From NCBI GenBank assembly GCA_036274675.1, contig DASUFE010000122.1, positions 1-64,000 on the forward strand: 64,000 nucleotides of DNA, given 5' to 3'. Shown here piece by piece: positions 9,207 to 19,500 of the stretch. Numbering within the stretch: position 1 is the stretch's first letter; every line of letters starts with the position of its first letter. The DNA is from DASUFE01 sp036274675 (lineage in GTDB: Bacteria; Pseudomonadota; Gammaproteobacteria; HTCC5015). The notes beneath the pieces are model-generated. The model saw nothing but the letters and a program-made list of their open reading frames with translations, was not told where the DNA came from and ran no database searches. The position numbers and the translations under genes are program-made.

Positions 9207-9977
9207 ATGAACTCCATGTACACGAATATCGTCGGGACTTATGACATTTGGCTTGTCATATTGTCATATGTGGTTTCCACATTAGGGTCATTCACGGCGC
9301 TGCAACTGGCCGGCCATGTGATCGATGACAAGCAGAAAAGCAGGCGCTTGCTGTGGATTATTGCCGCAGCCATCGCCCTCGGAGGCGGCGGAATCTGGTC
9401 CATGCATTTCATCGCGATGCTGGCCTACAAGCTGCCAATCGCCGTCAATTACGATATCACCATAACGGTCGCCTCTTTGATCGCCGCTATAGTGGTGACG
9501 GGCATCGGGCTCTTTATCGTCACCGGCCGGGATTTAAGCATGGGCAGACTCTGCGCCGCCGGCGCGTTCGTCGGAGTGGGAGTATGCACCATGCACTATA
9601 TCGGCATGGAAGCGATGCGGATGACCGCCGAACTCAGTTACGATCCATTGATATTCGCCTTGTCATTCGTGGTGGCGATCGTTGTCGCCACCGTCGGTTT
9701 GTTATTGATGGTGACGATGAGACGCGGCGTGCAGCGCGTCATCAGCGCTTTCGTAATCGCTTTCGCCGTTTCCGGTATGCATTACACCGGCATGTTCGGC
9801 ACTACCTGTCAGTTGACGTTTTCGCCGGCACAGGACGATATTGCCGTTACGATATCCCCCAACGTAATGGCGGCGTCCATTGCCGCGGCAACCATCGCAA
9901 TACTGCTGCTGTCCCTGTTGATCAGCTTCGTCGGCAAGCGCAGATCGCCGGGACATGGCGCGATGGCGCAGGCTTAA
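9207..9977 (+). CDS. MHYT-domain integral membrane sensor, stand-alone
   Basis: 256 residues, about seven membrane helices, and three MHYT-type motifs: SMHFIAM (near 70), TMHYIGM (near 130) and GMHYTGM (near 192). The family is thought to bind a metal, probably copper, near the outer face of the inner membrane, and to sense diatomic gases or redox state. It is usually fused to GGDEF/EAL or kinase domains, but here the protein ends after a short basic tail, so any output partner is separate. The start is supported by AGGAAG about 8 bases upstream. The next gene encodes a copper chaperone of the SCO1 type, which fits a copper link; this is inference. Confidence 0.88.
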   Translation: MNSMYTNIVGTYDIWLVILSYVVSTLGSFTALQLAGHVIDDKQKSRRLLWIIAAAIALGGGGIWSMHFIAMLAYKLPIAVNYDITITVASLIAAIVVTGIGLFIVTGRDLSMGRLCAAGAFVGVGVCTMHYIGMEAMRMTAELSYDPLIFALSFVVAIVVATVGLLLMVTMRRGVQRVISAFVIAFAVSGMHYTGMFGTTCQLTFSPAQDDIAVTISPNVMAASIAAATIAILLLSLLISFVGKRRSPGHGAMAQA

Positions 9978-10000
9978 ATCCGGTTTCATTATCCGTCCCA

Positions 10001-10032
10001 AGGCGGGGGTGTGCGTTTCGACGTCCCCGCCT
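10001..10032 (+). other. GC-rich hairpin in the leader of the SCO1-like gene
   Basis: AGGCGGGG (10001-10008) and CCCCGCCT (10025-10032) form a perfect 8-bp stem, 19 bp before the ATG at 10051. No U-tract follows, so it is not an intrinsic terminator. It could slow ribosome access or stabilise the transcript. Confidence 0.4.
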
Positions 10033-10050
10033 CGCTCTTCGCCTGATCGT

Positions 10051-10716
10051 ATGGGAACAGATCGCTTCACCAAGGCAGCCACCGTTATCCTCTGGGCGAG
10101 CTTTCTTCTCATCATATTGTTGAGCGCCTGGTTCATAAAGGAATACCGGTCACAGCCCGCGCTGACCGCCGCGGTCGTGTATCCGGCCGGCGGGCGGGAG
10201 CTGCCGGATTTCAGGCTTAGGGATTTCAATCAGGAGGTATTCGACAAGCGCCGGTTTTACGGCAAATGGAGCTTTCTGTTTTTCGGTTATACCCGTTGCC
10301 CCGATATCTGTCCCATGACCCTGCAAACCCTGCGGTGGGCCGCCGACAGAATCCGGCTCGGCGGCCATGACGATACCCGCTTCGTGTTCATATCGGTGGA
10401 CCCGGCGCGCGACAATCCGGAATATCTGAAAGACTACGTTTCCTGGTTCGACGCCGGTTTCCTCGGGGTCAGCGGTGAAGACGCGCAACTCTCCATATTA
10501 GCGAAAGCCATCGATGCGCCCTACCGCAAGACGGCGATGAAGTATGCGGGACAGGAAGGCTATCTGATGGACCATTCCGTGATGGTCTACCTGATAAACC
10601 CGCGGGCGGAGTTATATGCCATGCTGACGCCACCGCACGACGCGGCAACCATCGCCGCCGATTTCGATAAAATCCGCGCGTATTATCTGAAAACGCAGGT
10701 CGCCGACGCACAATGA
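10051..10716 (+). CDS. SCO1/SenC family copper chaperone
   Basis: 221 residues from the ATG at 10051; upstream codons give an unconvincing tail. One N-terminal membrane anchor (about 10-30) leads to a periplasmic thioredoxin-fold domain with the copper-binding FGYTRCPDICPMTLQTL (CxxxC near residue 82) and the distal His in YLMDHSVMVYLINP. These three ligands are the SCO set. SCO proteins deliver copper to the CuA centre of cytochrome oxidase or act as thiol oxidoreductases. No oxidase genes are near; the upstream MHYT gene is a possible functional partner. The gene is convergent with the tetR-like gene. Confidence 0.9.
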   Translation: MGTDRFTKAATVILWASFLLIILLSAWFIKEYRSQPALTAAVVYPAGGRELPDFRLRDFNQEVFDKRRFYGKWSFLFFGYTRCPDICPMTLQTLRWAADRIRLGGHDDTRFVFISVDPARDNPEYLKDYVSWFDAGFLGVSGEDAQLSILAKAIDAPYRKTAMKYAGQEGYLMDHSVMVYLINPRAELYAMLTPPHDAATIAADFDKIRAYYLKTQVADAQ

Positions 10717-10783
10717 TGGATCTGCGTCCGCCGCACGGGCGAGCCGATAATAAGCCGTCACTTCTGAAAATACCCGAAAGATA

Positions 10784-10884
10784 TTTCTCGCGGGAGGCGC
10801 GGAGATCGCGGAGAAAAATTGCCGTTCCCGGGAACAGGGCGTTGAATTCTGATTTCTCCGCGCCGCAGGGTCACTGCGGGAGAC
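10784..10884. repeat. Imperfect palindromic repeat of the cgcggagatcgcggagaa type
   Basis: CGCGGAGAAA at 10808-10817 pairs with TTTCTCCGCG at 10853-10862. The outer parts (CGCGGGAGGCGCGGAG and CTGCGGGAGA) continue the same period less exactly. It lies between the convergent SCO1-like and TetR genes and has the same organisation as the elements at 5322 and 38211. Confidence 0.6.
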
Positions 10885-10889
10885 TGTTT

Positions 10890-11495
10890 TTACACGGGGC
10901 TTTCCAGAACTGCCGGCAGGATTTCGTCGAGGGCTTGCTTGAGCAGGATTTTGTCGAGCTCCGGTTCACGTGCGGCGCGCACTTTCAGGCCGTCGATCAG
11001 GCATTGCAGCAGCAGCGCGCGCGCGGGCGAGAGAGTTTCCGGTTGCCCGTAACCTCCCTGGTCCTTGCCGCGACTCATCCACGCGGCGATGTCGCCCCGC
11101 ACCGCGCCATCAAAGGCGTTCAGTGCCGCGGCGATCTTCGGGTCGCGCGTGGCTTCGGCGGACATTTCCAGGAACAGCGCCGGGCTCAGCCGCCGGGCGG
11201 GGTTCGTCCCGCAGGTGCCGCAGCCTTCGGCGAGCCGCGCCGCCAGGTCGACCGAGTTGTCGAGCAGGGCGAGGTCGGCGCGCAGCAGCGTCAGCTGCTG
11301 TTCGATGATGGCGACGATGATCTCGTTCTTGCCCTCGAAATAACGGTAGATCAGGCCGATGCTGATATCCGCGGTTTCCGCGATACTGGCCATGCTCGCC
11401 GCATGGAAGCCGTGTTCAATGAAGCATTTGCGCGCTGCGGTGAGTATGCGTTCGCGCTGGGCTTCGGCCCTGACCGTGGATTTGACCGCGCTCAT
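10890..11495 (-). CDS. TetR/AcrR family regulator of the RND efflux operon
   Basis: 201 residues. The N-terminal DNA-binding domain is typical: RERILTAARKCFIEHGFHAA, SMASIAETADISIGLIYRYF and EGKNEIIVAI. The C-terminal helical half (about 60-200) would bind inducer. Its ATG overlaps the TGA of the upstream pump gene in an ATGA junction, so it is the last gene of the adaptor-pump-regulator operon and translationally coupled. By analogy with AcrR-type circuits it should repress its own operon, and a matching inverted repeat lies in the operon promoter at 15884-15899. Target and ligand are inferred. A long plus-strand frame across the same DNA is a shadow. Confidence 0.92.
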   Translation of the reverse strand: MSAVKSTVRAEAQRERILTAARKCFIEHGFHAASMASIAETADISIGLIYRYFEGKNEIIVAIIEQQLTLLRADLALLDNSVDLAARLAEGCGTCGTNPARRLSPALFLEMSAEATRDPKIAAALNAFDGAVRGDIAAWMSRGKDQGGYGQPETLSPARALLLQCLIDGLKVRAAREPELDKILLKQALDEILPAVLESPV

Positions 11496-14400
11496 GGCGC
11501 GGGCCTTGTGGAGGACGCGTTTTTACTAAAGAGGCGCCGTATAACCACGAAGAACAGCGGGATGTAGAACACGCCCAGCGCAACACCGACAATCATGCCG
11601 CCGAGCACGCCGGTGCCGATCGCATGCTGCGCGCCCGAACCGGCGCCGCTCGCCAGCGCCAGCGGCAGCACGCCCATGCCGAAAGCAAGCGAGGTCATCA
11701 GGATCGGGCGCAGCCGGTCGCGTACCGCATGCATGGTCGCTTCGACCAGCTCCAAGCCCTGCTTCATGTAATCGGTCGCGAAGGCCACGATCATGATCGC
11801 GTTCTTGCTGGTGAGGCCGACCGTGGTCAGCATCGCCACCTGGAAGTAGATATCGCGCGCGAGGCCGCGCGTGGCGGCGGCGAGTGCGATGCCGAGAATC
11901 CCGAGCGGCGCTACCAGCATGACGGAAGTGGGAATGCTCCAGCTTTCGTAGAGCGCGGCCAGGCACAGGAACACGATCAGCAGCGACAGCGTATATAAAA
12001 GAGGCGTCTGCGCGCCGGCCTGACGTTCCTGATAGGACATGCCGGTCCACTCAATACCGATGCCCTGCGGCAGTTCCGAGACCATGCGCTCGATCTCCGC
12101 CATCGCCTCGCCGGAACTCACGCCCGGCCCGGCTTCGCCGTTGATCTGCATGGCGGGCACGCCGTTGTAACGCTCCAGGCGGGGTGAGCCGAAGTCCCAG
12201 TGCGAGGAGGCGAAGGCGGAGAAGGGCACCATCTCGCCCTCCCTGTTGCGTACCGACCACAGGCGGAAGTTTTCCGGCACCATGCGGAAGGGCGCATCCG
12301 CCTGCATGAACACGCGTTTGACGCGGCCGCGGTCGATGAAGTCGTCGATGTAGCGTCCGCCCCAGGCGGCTGACAAGGTGGCGTTAATATCACCGATCGA
12401 GAGGCCGAGCGCGCCGGCCTTTTCAGCATCGATATCGAGGCGCAGCTGCGGAGTATCGTCCTGGCCGTTGGGGCGTACGTTGATCAGTTTCTTGTTCTGC
12501 ATCGCGGCGCCGAGGAACTGGTTGCGTGCGGCGGTCAGCGCATCGTGGCCAAGGCCCGCGTTGTCCATCAGATAAAAGACGAAACCGGCGGAGCGGCCGA
12601 GTTCCTGCACGGCGGGCGGCGCGAAGGCGAACACCATCGCATCCTTGATCTGGCTGAGCGCGCCCATGGCGCGGCCGACCACGGCATTGACGTGCAGCTC
12701 GTCCTTTTTACGTTCATCCCAGTCCTTGAGTTTGACGAAGGCCATCGCGCTGCTCTGGCCGCTGCCGCCGAAACTGAAACCCGCCACCGTGAACAGCGAT
12801 TCGGCGGCCGGTTCGTTTTCCAGGAAGTGATCCTCCAGCTTTTTTACGGACTCCATGGTGCGCTGCTGGGTTGCCCCCACGGGGGCCTGCACCTGCGCAA
12901 ACAGCATGCCCTGGTCTTCCTGCGGCAGGAAAGAACTGGGGCGCGTCAGGAACAACGTCAGCATTACGATGACCAGCAGGCCGAAGACAGCCATGAAGCG
13001 GCCGCCGCGCGCGAGCATATAGCTGACACCGCTGCGGTATTTGGCGGTGGTACGGTCGTAATGATGGTTGAAGGCGGTGAAGAAACGGTCCAGATATTTG
13101 TTGCCGTGACTCGCATGCCCTTTGCCATGCACCGGTTTGAGTATGGTGGCGCACAAGGCCGGTGTCAGCACGAGGGCGACGAATACCGATAGCGCCATCG
13201 CCGAGACAATGGTGGCCGAAAACTGACGGTAGATGACGCCGGTGGCGCCGCCGAGGAAAGCCATGGGCACGAACACCGCCGCCAGCACCATGCCGATGGC
13301 GATCAGGGCGCCGGTGATTTGGCGCATCGACTTGCGCGTCGCCTCCGGCGGCGGCAAGCCTTCCTCGCTCATCACGCGCTCGACGTTCTCGACCACGACG
13401 ATGGCGTCGTCGACCAACAATCCGATCGCCAGCACCGAGGCGAACATGGTCAGCATGTTGACCGAGAATCCGAGCGCGGCCAGCACCGCCATGGTGCCAA
13501 GCAGAACTACCGGCACCGCGATGGTGGGGATCAGCGTGGCGCGGAAGTTCTGCAGGAAGAGGTACATTACCAGGAACACCAGCAGGATCGCTTCAAGCAG
13601 GGTCTCGATCACGTTGATGATCGAGACGCGCACGAAGGGCGTGGTCTCGAAGGGGATGACCGTTTTCAGGCCGGGCGGGAAGAACTCCCTGAGTTCCGCC
13701 AGGCGCTTTTCGACGGCGCGCGCGGTTTCAAGCGCGTTGGCGCCGGTTGCCAGCATCACTGCGACGCCGCCCGCCGACTGGCGGTTGTAGCGGCTGATGA
13801 AATCGTAATTCTCGGCGCCGAGTTCCACGCGCGCCACGTCGCCGAGCTTCAGCACGGAGCCGTCCGGTGCGCTGCGGACCACAATCTCGCGGAACTGTTC
13901 CGGCGTCTGCAGGCGGCTCTGCGCCGTAATCGTCGCATTCAATTGCTGCCCGGGAATCGCGGGCGTGCCGCCCAGCTGGCCGACGGCGACCTGCTGGTTC
14001 TGCGCCTGGACGGCGGCGATCAGGTCGCCGGGCGTCAGGCGGTAGGTGTCGAGCTTGTTCGGATCGAGCCAGATGCGCATTGCATATTGCGCTCCGAACA
14101 CCTGCAGGGTGCCGACGCCCGGAACGCGGCTGATCGGGTCGACGATGTTGGCATTGATATAGTCCGCGATATCGTTTCGGGTCATGCTGTTGTCTTCGGA
14201 AACAAAGCCGACCACCAGCAGGAAACCGCTTCTGGCCTTGTTCACGCCGACCCCCTGGCGCTGCACTTCCTGCGGCAGCAGCGGCATCGCCAGTTGCAGC
14301 TTGTTCTGCACCTGCACCTGCGCCACGTCCGGGTTGACGCTGTTGTCGAAGGTCAGCGTGATGGACGCGCGCCCGCTGGACTCGCTGCTCGAGGACATGT

Positions 14401-14629
14401 AAATCAGCCCGTCCAGGCCCTTCATGTTCTGTTCGACGATCTGCGTCACCGAGTCCTCAACCACCTTGGCCGAGGCGCCGGGATAAGTCGCGTTGACATT
14501 AATGGTCGGTGGCGCAATCGAAGGATACATGGAGACCGGCAGCTGCGTGATCGACAGCGCCCCGGCCAGCATGATGATGATCGCGATAACCCAGGCGAAG
14601 ATCGGCCGGTCGATAAAGAATTGCGCCAT
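11492..14629 (-). CDS. RND multidrug efflux permease, HAE1/AcrB type
   Basis: 1045 residues, the normal length for this family. The N-terminus MAQFFIDRPIFAWVIAIIIM is diagnostic. Helix 4 carries the proton-relay pair in GLLVDDAIVVVENV and helix 10 the lysine in GLTSKNAIMIVAF. Two large periplasmic loops flank the membrane domain. It forms the proton-driven inner-membrane trimer that takes drugs or solvents from the periplasm to a TolC-like duct. The adaptor gene ends 9 bp upstream. No outer-membrane channel gene is present, so a TolC encoded elsewhere must be used. Confidence 0.96.
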   Translation of the reverse strand: MAQFFIDRPIFAWVIAIIIMLAGALSITQLPVSMYPSIAPPTINVNATYPGASAKVVEDSVTQIVEQNMKGLDGLIYMSSSSESSGRASITLTFDNSVNPDVAQVQVQNKLQLAMPLLPQEVQRQGVGVNKARSGFLLVVGFVSEDNSMTRNDIADYINANIVDPISRVPGVGTLQVFGAQYAMRIWLDPNKLDTYRLTPGDLIAAVQAQNQQVAVGQLGGTPAIPGQQLNATITAQSRLQTPEQFREIVVRSAPDGSVLKLGDVARVELGAENYDFISRYNRQSAGGVAVMLATGANALETARAVEKRLAELREFFPPGLKTVIPFETTPFVRVSIINVIETLLEAILLVFLVMYLFLQNFRATLIPTIAVPVVLLGTMAVLAALGFSVNMLTMFASVLAIGLLVDDAIVVVENVERVMSEEGLPPPEATRKSMRQITGALIAIGMVLAAVFVPMAFLGGATGVIYRQFSATIVSAMALSVFVALVLTPALCATILKPVHGKGHASHGNKYLDRFFTAFNHHYDRTTAKYRSGVSYMLARGGRFMAVFGLLVIVMLTLFLTRPSSFLPQEDQGMLFAQVQAPVGATQQRTMESVKKLEDHFLENEPAAESLFTVAGFSFGGSGQSSAMAFVKLKDWDERKKDELHVNAVVGRAMGALSQIKDAMVFAFAPPAVQELGRSAGFVFYLMDNAGLGHDALTAARNQFLGAAMQNKKLINVRPNGQDDTPQLRLDIDAEKAGALGLSIGDINATLSAAWGGRYIDDFIDRGRVKRVFMQADAPFRMVPENFRLWSVRNREGEMVPFSAFASSHWDFGSPRLERYNGVPAMQINGEAGPGVSSGEAMAEIERMVSELPQGIGIEWTGMSYQERQAGAQTPLLYTLSLLIVFLCLAALYESWSIPTSVMLVAPLGILGIALAAATRGLARDIYFQVAMLTTVGLTSKNAIMIVAFATDYMKQGLELVEATMHAVRDRLRPILMTSLAFGMGVLPLALASGAGSGAQHAIGTGVLGGMIVGVALGVFYIPLFFVVIRRLFSKNASSTRPAP

Positions 14630-14638
14630 GAGCTTTCC

Positions 14639-15850
14639 TCAACCTTGTTTGGCGGCGGGAGCTGCGGGAGCCGGATTGCCCATCGCGGGACTCGCCGGCG
14701 GCTGGTCCGAGTCCGGGCCCGCGGGCGGCGCGAACTCGGTCGCCTGCACGGACATGCCCGGCTTGATCTTTTGCAAGCCTTCGATGATCACACGGTCGCC
14801 GGCCTGGAGGCCGGCGTCGACCAGCCATTTGTCACCGATAGTGCGGCTGACCTGCACCGGGCGCGGCTGCACTGTGTTGTCCGCGGCCACTACCATCGCA
14901 TTGGCGTTGCCCTTGGGGTCGCGCGAAATACCTTGCTGGGGTACAAGCAGGGCATTTTGCCGTTCACCGTTGCTGAGGGCGGCGCGCACGTACATGCCGG
15001 GCAGCAGCAGGTTGTCGGGATTGGGCACGACGACGCGCAGCGAGAAACTGCCGGTGGTTTCATCCACCGCGACATCCGCGAATTTAAGCTTGCCGTCGTG
15101 GGGATAGCGGCTGCCGTCCTCAAGCAGTATCGCCACCGGTACGTCGCTGGCTTCGGTCAGTTTGCCGGCTGCTATTTCCCGGCGCAGTTCCAGCAGTTCA
15201 GTGGCTGACTGGGTGAGGTCGACATAGATGGGGTCGAGCTGCTGCAGCGTCGCCAGCGGAGCGTCCTGGTTGGCGGTGACGAGCGCGCCCTTGGTGACGG
15301 AGGACTTGCCGATGCGGCCGCCGATCGGCGCGCTGATGCGCGCGTAATTGAGCATCACTTCAGCGCTCTCCAGTTGCGCCCGCGCGACACCGACATCGGC
15401 TTCGGCCTGGTGCAGTCGCGCAACCGCGTTTTCGGCGTCCTGTTTGCTGATAGCGCCGGTTTTCGTCAGTTCGGTCAGGCGTTCGGCGTTGTTGCGCGCC
15501 AGCTCGAGCGCGACCTTGGCGCTCGTCAGCGCGGCTTGCGCGCTGTGATAAGCGGCGCGCAGAGTGGCGTCATCGAGCTGGTACAGCGCCTGGCCGGCCT
15601 CGATGACGCTGCCTTCGGCGAACAACTGGTCGCGTACGATGCCGGTCACCTGCGGCCGCACTTCGGCTACCAGAAAGGGGATGGTGCGGCCCGGCAATTC
15701 CCGGGTCAGGGTCACGGTTGCGGGTTTGAGCGTTACCACCGTTACCGCCGGCGTGCTCGATGCGGGCGTGGCGCCGCCGCCGCAGGCGGCGAGGCTCAGG
15801 GTCAGCAGGATCAGCGGCAGCAGGATAGCGAAAGAGCGCGATGCGATCAT
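14639..15850 (-). CDS. RND efflux periplasmic adaptor lipoprotein (membrane fusion protein)
   Basis: 403 residues from the ATG at 15850, chosen over an upstream ATG because the protein then begins with a lipoprotein signal ending LTLSLAACGGG. The domains are a barrel-sandwich/lipoyl half (EVRPQVTGIVRDQLFAEGSV), an alpha hairpin (about 95-165) and the second lipoyl half (ISAPIGGRIGKSSVTKGALV), then a beta barrel and a membrane-proximal domain. The C-terminus is Pro/Ala rich. It links the pump to the outer-membrane channel. It is the first gene of the operon; the promoter and operator lie 33-61 bp upstream. Confidence 0.94.
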   Translation of the reverse strand: MIASRSFAILLPLILLTLSLAACGGGATPASSTPAVTVVTLKPATVTLTRELPGRTIPFLVAEVRPQVTGIVRDQLFAEGSVIEAGQALYQLDDATLRAAYHSAQAALTSAKVALELARNNAERLTELTKTGAISKQDAENAVARLHQAEADVGVARAQLESAEVMLNYARISAPIGGRIGKSSVTKGALVTANQDAPLATLQQLDPIYVDLTQSATELLELRREIAAGKLTEASDVPVAILLEDGSRYPHDGKLKFADVAVDETTGSFSLRVVVPNPDNLLLPGMYVRAALSNGERQNALLVPQQGISRDPKGNANAMVVAADNTVQPRPVQVSRTIGDKWLVDAGLQAGDRVIIEGLQKIKPGMSVQATEFAPPAGPDSDQPPASPAMGNPAPAAPAAKQG

Positions 15851-15882
15851 GGTAACCGACTCATATATATAGAGGGGCGCGC

Positions 15883-15911
15883 AGAATGAACAATCATTCA
15901 CTTTTTGTCAA
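15883..15911 (-). promoter_or_regulatory. Sigma-70-like promoter overlapping a TetR-type operator
   Basis: Read on the minus strand, TTGACA (15906-15911), a 17-base spacer and CATTCT (15883-15888) form a plausible promoter for the efflux operon. The perfect inverted repeat GAATGA-ACAA-TCATTC (15884-15899) covers the end of the spacer and most of the -10 box, where a repressor would block polymerase. The GAATGA/TCATTC half-site resembles operators of AcrR-like regulators. The regulator is presumably the TetR protein at the end of the operon. Confidence 0.6.
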
Positions 15912-16504
15912 GCTGCCTGATGAATTGTTCGGATACCCAGCGGTTTTTTTCCGGGGGTCGGCGAGGAAGCAGGGTGAGTCCTGCCGCCTGCAACATAGCG
16001 CCTTTGAGCACATTCCTTTTGCTAAGCGCTTTACATGAGCCGTGGCCTTACTCACACCAGGTGACAATCGTGTTATGACAGGTCATTTTCCGGATTGATT
16101 TCACTGGAGCCGTTTTGGATGGAGTGGGGCGGCATTGCCTCGTTATGAAAATCAATGCCTTAAGAGAAGGTCCAGAATTTTTTGGATTAGGCCCGGACTT
16201 TAAACGAGTGCGGACTTTTTTATTTTCGGGAGCACGTTTTTTTGTTCGAACCCCGCAGCTTTCATCTCCACAAACCATTGAGGTACGCTATGGTTCGGTA
16301 CGTTGCCTTATTGTCATAGGGACTATAATATGGTCCGCATTCCACATAGGGCTGTCTACCGGGGAAAAGTGGAGCCGGCGGCGATAGCCCTACATTTCCC
16401 GCCAGCATGCACGCCGTCGAGGCGGAGCGCTAGCGTTTACCATGAGTATCCGTTCCCTGTCTCACCGCGGGGACGGCCAGTCGACGAAAGGAGAGGTTAA
16501 AAGC
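15912..16504. other. Long leader region upstream of the GH10 xylanase
   Basis: Nearly 600 bp without a convincing gene; a 76-codon minus-strand frame at 16048-16278 has low-complexity basic content and is discounted. A short direct repeat of CGGACTTT occurs near 16195 and 16211. A TATAAT at 16324-16329 lies inside the palindrome described separately. The ribosome-binding site AAAGGAGAGG is at 16487-16496. Confidence 0.4.
16321..16335. promoter_or_regulatory. GACTATA-A-TATGGTC palindrome upstream of the GH10 gene
   Basis: The two 7-base halves are inverted copies with one mismatch, and the symmetry extends to GGAC...GTCC (16320-16336). It encloses a TATAAT that could be a -10 box about 175 bp before the start codon. 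The half-site GACYATA recurs before the GH11 and CE4 genes at 26.1-29.0 kb, so it is a candidate binding site for a xylan regulator. Confidence 0.45.
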
Positions 16505-19500
16505 ATGAACGTTTATCTGCGCTATCTTTTATTAGCGGTTACGCTTGTCGTATATACCGCGCCTACGGTCAGTCTTGGCGCCGGCGACAGTTCTTTAAAC
16601 GCCAAGGGCCCGCACACCCCGCCCAGCGACAACAAGAAGGACCCCAAGCCGCCTAAGCCCCCCAAACCGCCCAAGCCGCCCAAGCCCGATCCGGAACTGC
16701 CTACGGTCAGCCTTAGCGCCAGTGGCAGTTTCTTTCATGCCAATGGCACACTGACTCTGCTAGCCAAGACCAGCGATGACAAGAAAGTCGATAAGGTGGA
16801 GTTCAAGCGGGACGGTACCGTCATTGCCACTGATAAAAAAGAACCCTTCGATTTCAAAATCGCCGTGACTTCCGCTCATAACGGTTACCACCTTTTCACC
16901 GCGACCGCCTACGACAAGAAGGGACACAACCTGACTTCCGAACCGGCGCGCGTGTTCGTCTCTATCGGCGATAAGTTTTTTGGCACTGCGCCGGATGTCC
17001 CGGCGGATTACGCCAACATGCCCGCCTTCTTCGACCAGATCACGTCCGGCAACGGCGGTAAATGGGGCACAGTCGAGGGTACGCGCGACGAGATGAACTG
17101 GACCTCTCTCGATACCGCCTACAATTTCGCAAAGACCAACGGCATGCGGTACAAGCACCACACGCTGATCTGGGGCCAGCAGCAGCCGGGCTGGCTGGAC
17201 GGCCTGACGCCCGAAGAGCAACTCGAAGAGATCGACGAGTGGATGAGCGAGATCGCCGCGCGTTACCCGGATCTGGAAATGATCGACGTGGTCAACGAGC
17301 CGCTGCACGCACCGGCTGGTTACAAGGCGGCCCTGGGCGGCGACGGCGCGACCGGCTGGGACTGGGTAATCAAAGCTTTTGAAATGGCGCGCCAGCATTT
17401 TCCCCGCGCACAGCTGATCCTGAACGATTACCAGATCCTGCACCTGCCGCAATTCACCAAGCAGTACCTGCAGATCATCAATCTGCTGAAAGAACGCGGC
17501 CTGATCGACGCCATCGGCGAGCAGGGTCACTTCCTGGAGCAGACCAGCGGCGCGATGGTCAAGACCAACCTGGATTCACTGGCCGCGACCGGCCTGCCGA
17601 TCTACATCACCGAATTCGATCTCAATATCGAAAACGATGCGCGCCAGGCTAACAAGATGCGCGAACTCTTTTCCGTGTTCTGGAATCATCCTTCGGTCGT
17701 CGGTGTGACGCACTGGGGCTACCTCCAGGGCGCCGTCTGGCAGACCAACGCTTACCTGATTCGCAGCGACGGCAGCTATCGTCCGTCGCTCGACTGGGCG
17801 CTTTGCTACATGACGGGCGGCGGCGACAGCTGCACCGTGCCCGAATACACGCCCCCAGGCTGGCACGGCACCGAATTCGGCGTGACCCTGGAAGCCGAAC
17901 AGTACGACGGCGGCGAAGGCGTGGTCGCGCTGGGCAGCGTGGTCGCTTACACCAATGCCGGCGACTGGATATCTTTCGCGGGTGTCGAATTCCAGCCCGG
18001 CTGGAACAAGCTGTGGGTGACCTACACCAAGGGTAACGATACGGATCTCGCCAGCCTTTCGGTCCACCTCGGCAGCCTGGCAAACGCTCCGACCGCGACC
18101 GTCAGCCTGCCTTATACCGGCGGCTGGAATAACTTCAAGACGGTCGAGGTTACCTGGCCGGCGACCTCCAGCACCGAAGACGTGTACATCAGCTTCGACG
18201 GTGATGCGGAAGCAGTCGGGAACATCGACAGCATCCGCTTCGGCAAGCCGATTCCCGAAACGGAAATCAATTTGATGCCGAACGGCGGCTTCGAGACCGG
18301 CATCACCGGCTGGAGCAGCTGGAACGGTTCCACGCTGAGCGCTTCGAGCACGCAGAAGTTCGCGGGCACCCAGAGCCTGCGCGCCACCGCGCGCCCGGAC
18401 GCGAATCAGTTCGCGGTATCGCCGAACATCGGCGGTTCGCTCACGGCCGGCACCACCTATTCCGTCAGCGCGCAGGTCTACCAGACCGGCGCCGCCGCGG
18501 ATACGGTGCGCATGGTCGGCAAGATCGGTTGTTCGAGCGGCGACACGTATACCTGGCTGGACAATAACACGGCGGTCGCCGCCAACACCTGGACACAGTT
18601 GTCCGGCAGTCTCGCCATTCCGGAGGCCTGCAGCATCACCGAAGTGCTGCTCTTCTTCGAAGGTACAGCCGCCGGTTCCGACGTCTATATCGACGAGCTC
18701 AAGGTCGTGCCGCCTCCGGGCACCAGCCTCAACCTGATGCCGAACGGCAGTTTCGAGTCCGGTATCACGGGCTGGAGCAGCTGGAACGGCTCGACGCTGA
18801 GCGCCTCCACGGCGCAGGCCCATGCCGGCAGCCAGAGCCTGCGCGCCACCGCGCGCCCGGACGCCAACCAGTTCGCGGTCTCGCCGAACTTTATGGCCGG
18901 GCTCACCCCCGGCACCACCTACGGCGTGAGCGCATGGGTCTACCAGACCGGCGCCGCCGCGGACACCGTGCGCATGGTGGGCAAGGTCGGCTGTTCGAGC
19001 GGCGATACCTATACTTGGCTGGAAAACAATACCGCCGTGGCTCCCAATACCTGGACCAAACTGTCCGGCAGCCTCGCTATTCCGGCGGCCTGCTCGATGA
19101 CCGATGTCGTGATCTTCTTCGAAGGCACCGCCGCGGGCTCCGATGTCTACGTCGACCAGGTCGAGGTGACCCCGCCCGCGCCCGCCGCGAACCTGGTGCC
19201 GAACGGCGGTTTCGAGATAGGCATCACCGGCTGGAGCAGCTGGAACGGCTCCGTATTAAGCGCTTCGACCGCGCAGAAATATGCAGGCGCACAGAGCCTG
19301 CGCGCCACCGCGCGTCCGGACGCGAATCAGTTCGCGGTATCGCCGAACATCGGCGGCTCGCTCACGGCCGGCACCACCTATTCCGTCAGCGCGCAGGTCT
19401 ACCAGACCGGCGCCGCCGCGGATACGGTGCGTATGGTCGGCAAGATCGGCTGTTCGAGCGGCGATACTTATACATGGCTGGAGAACGATACGGCGGTTGC

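Noticed and set aside
10713..11567. A 284-codon plus-strand frame spanning the SCO1/TetR junction
   Set aside because: It overlaps a complete TetR regulator on the other strand and also crosses a palindromic repeat, with no recognisable content.
13319..15208. A 629-codon plus-strand frame opposite the RND pump and adaptor
   Set aside because: Composition is typical of an antisense shadow (Arg/His/Gln/Asp-rich), and the minus strand encodes two intact, well-known proteins over the same bases.
16048..16278. A 76-codon minus-strand frame in the GH10 leader
   Set aside because: Its content is low-complexity and basic, no ribosome-binding site is evident, and the region is better explained as regulatory DNA.
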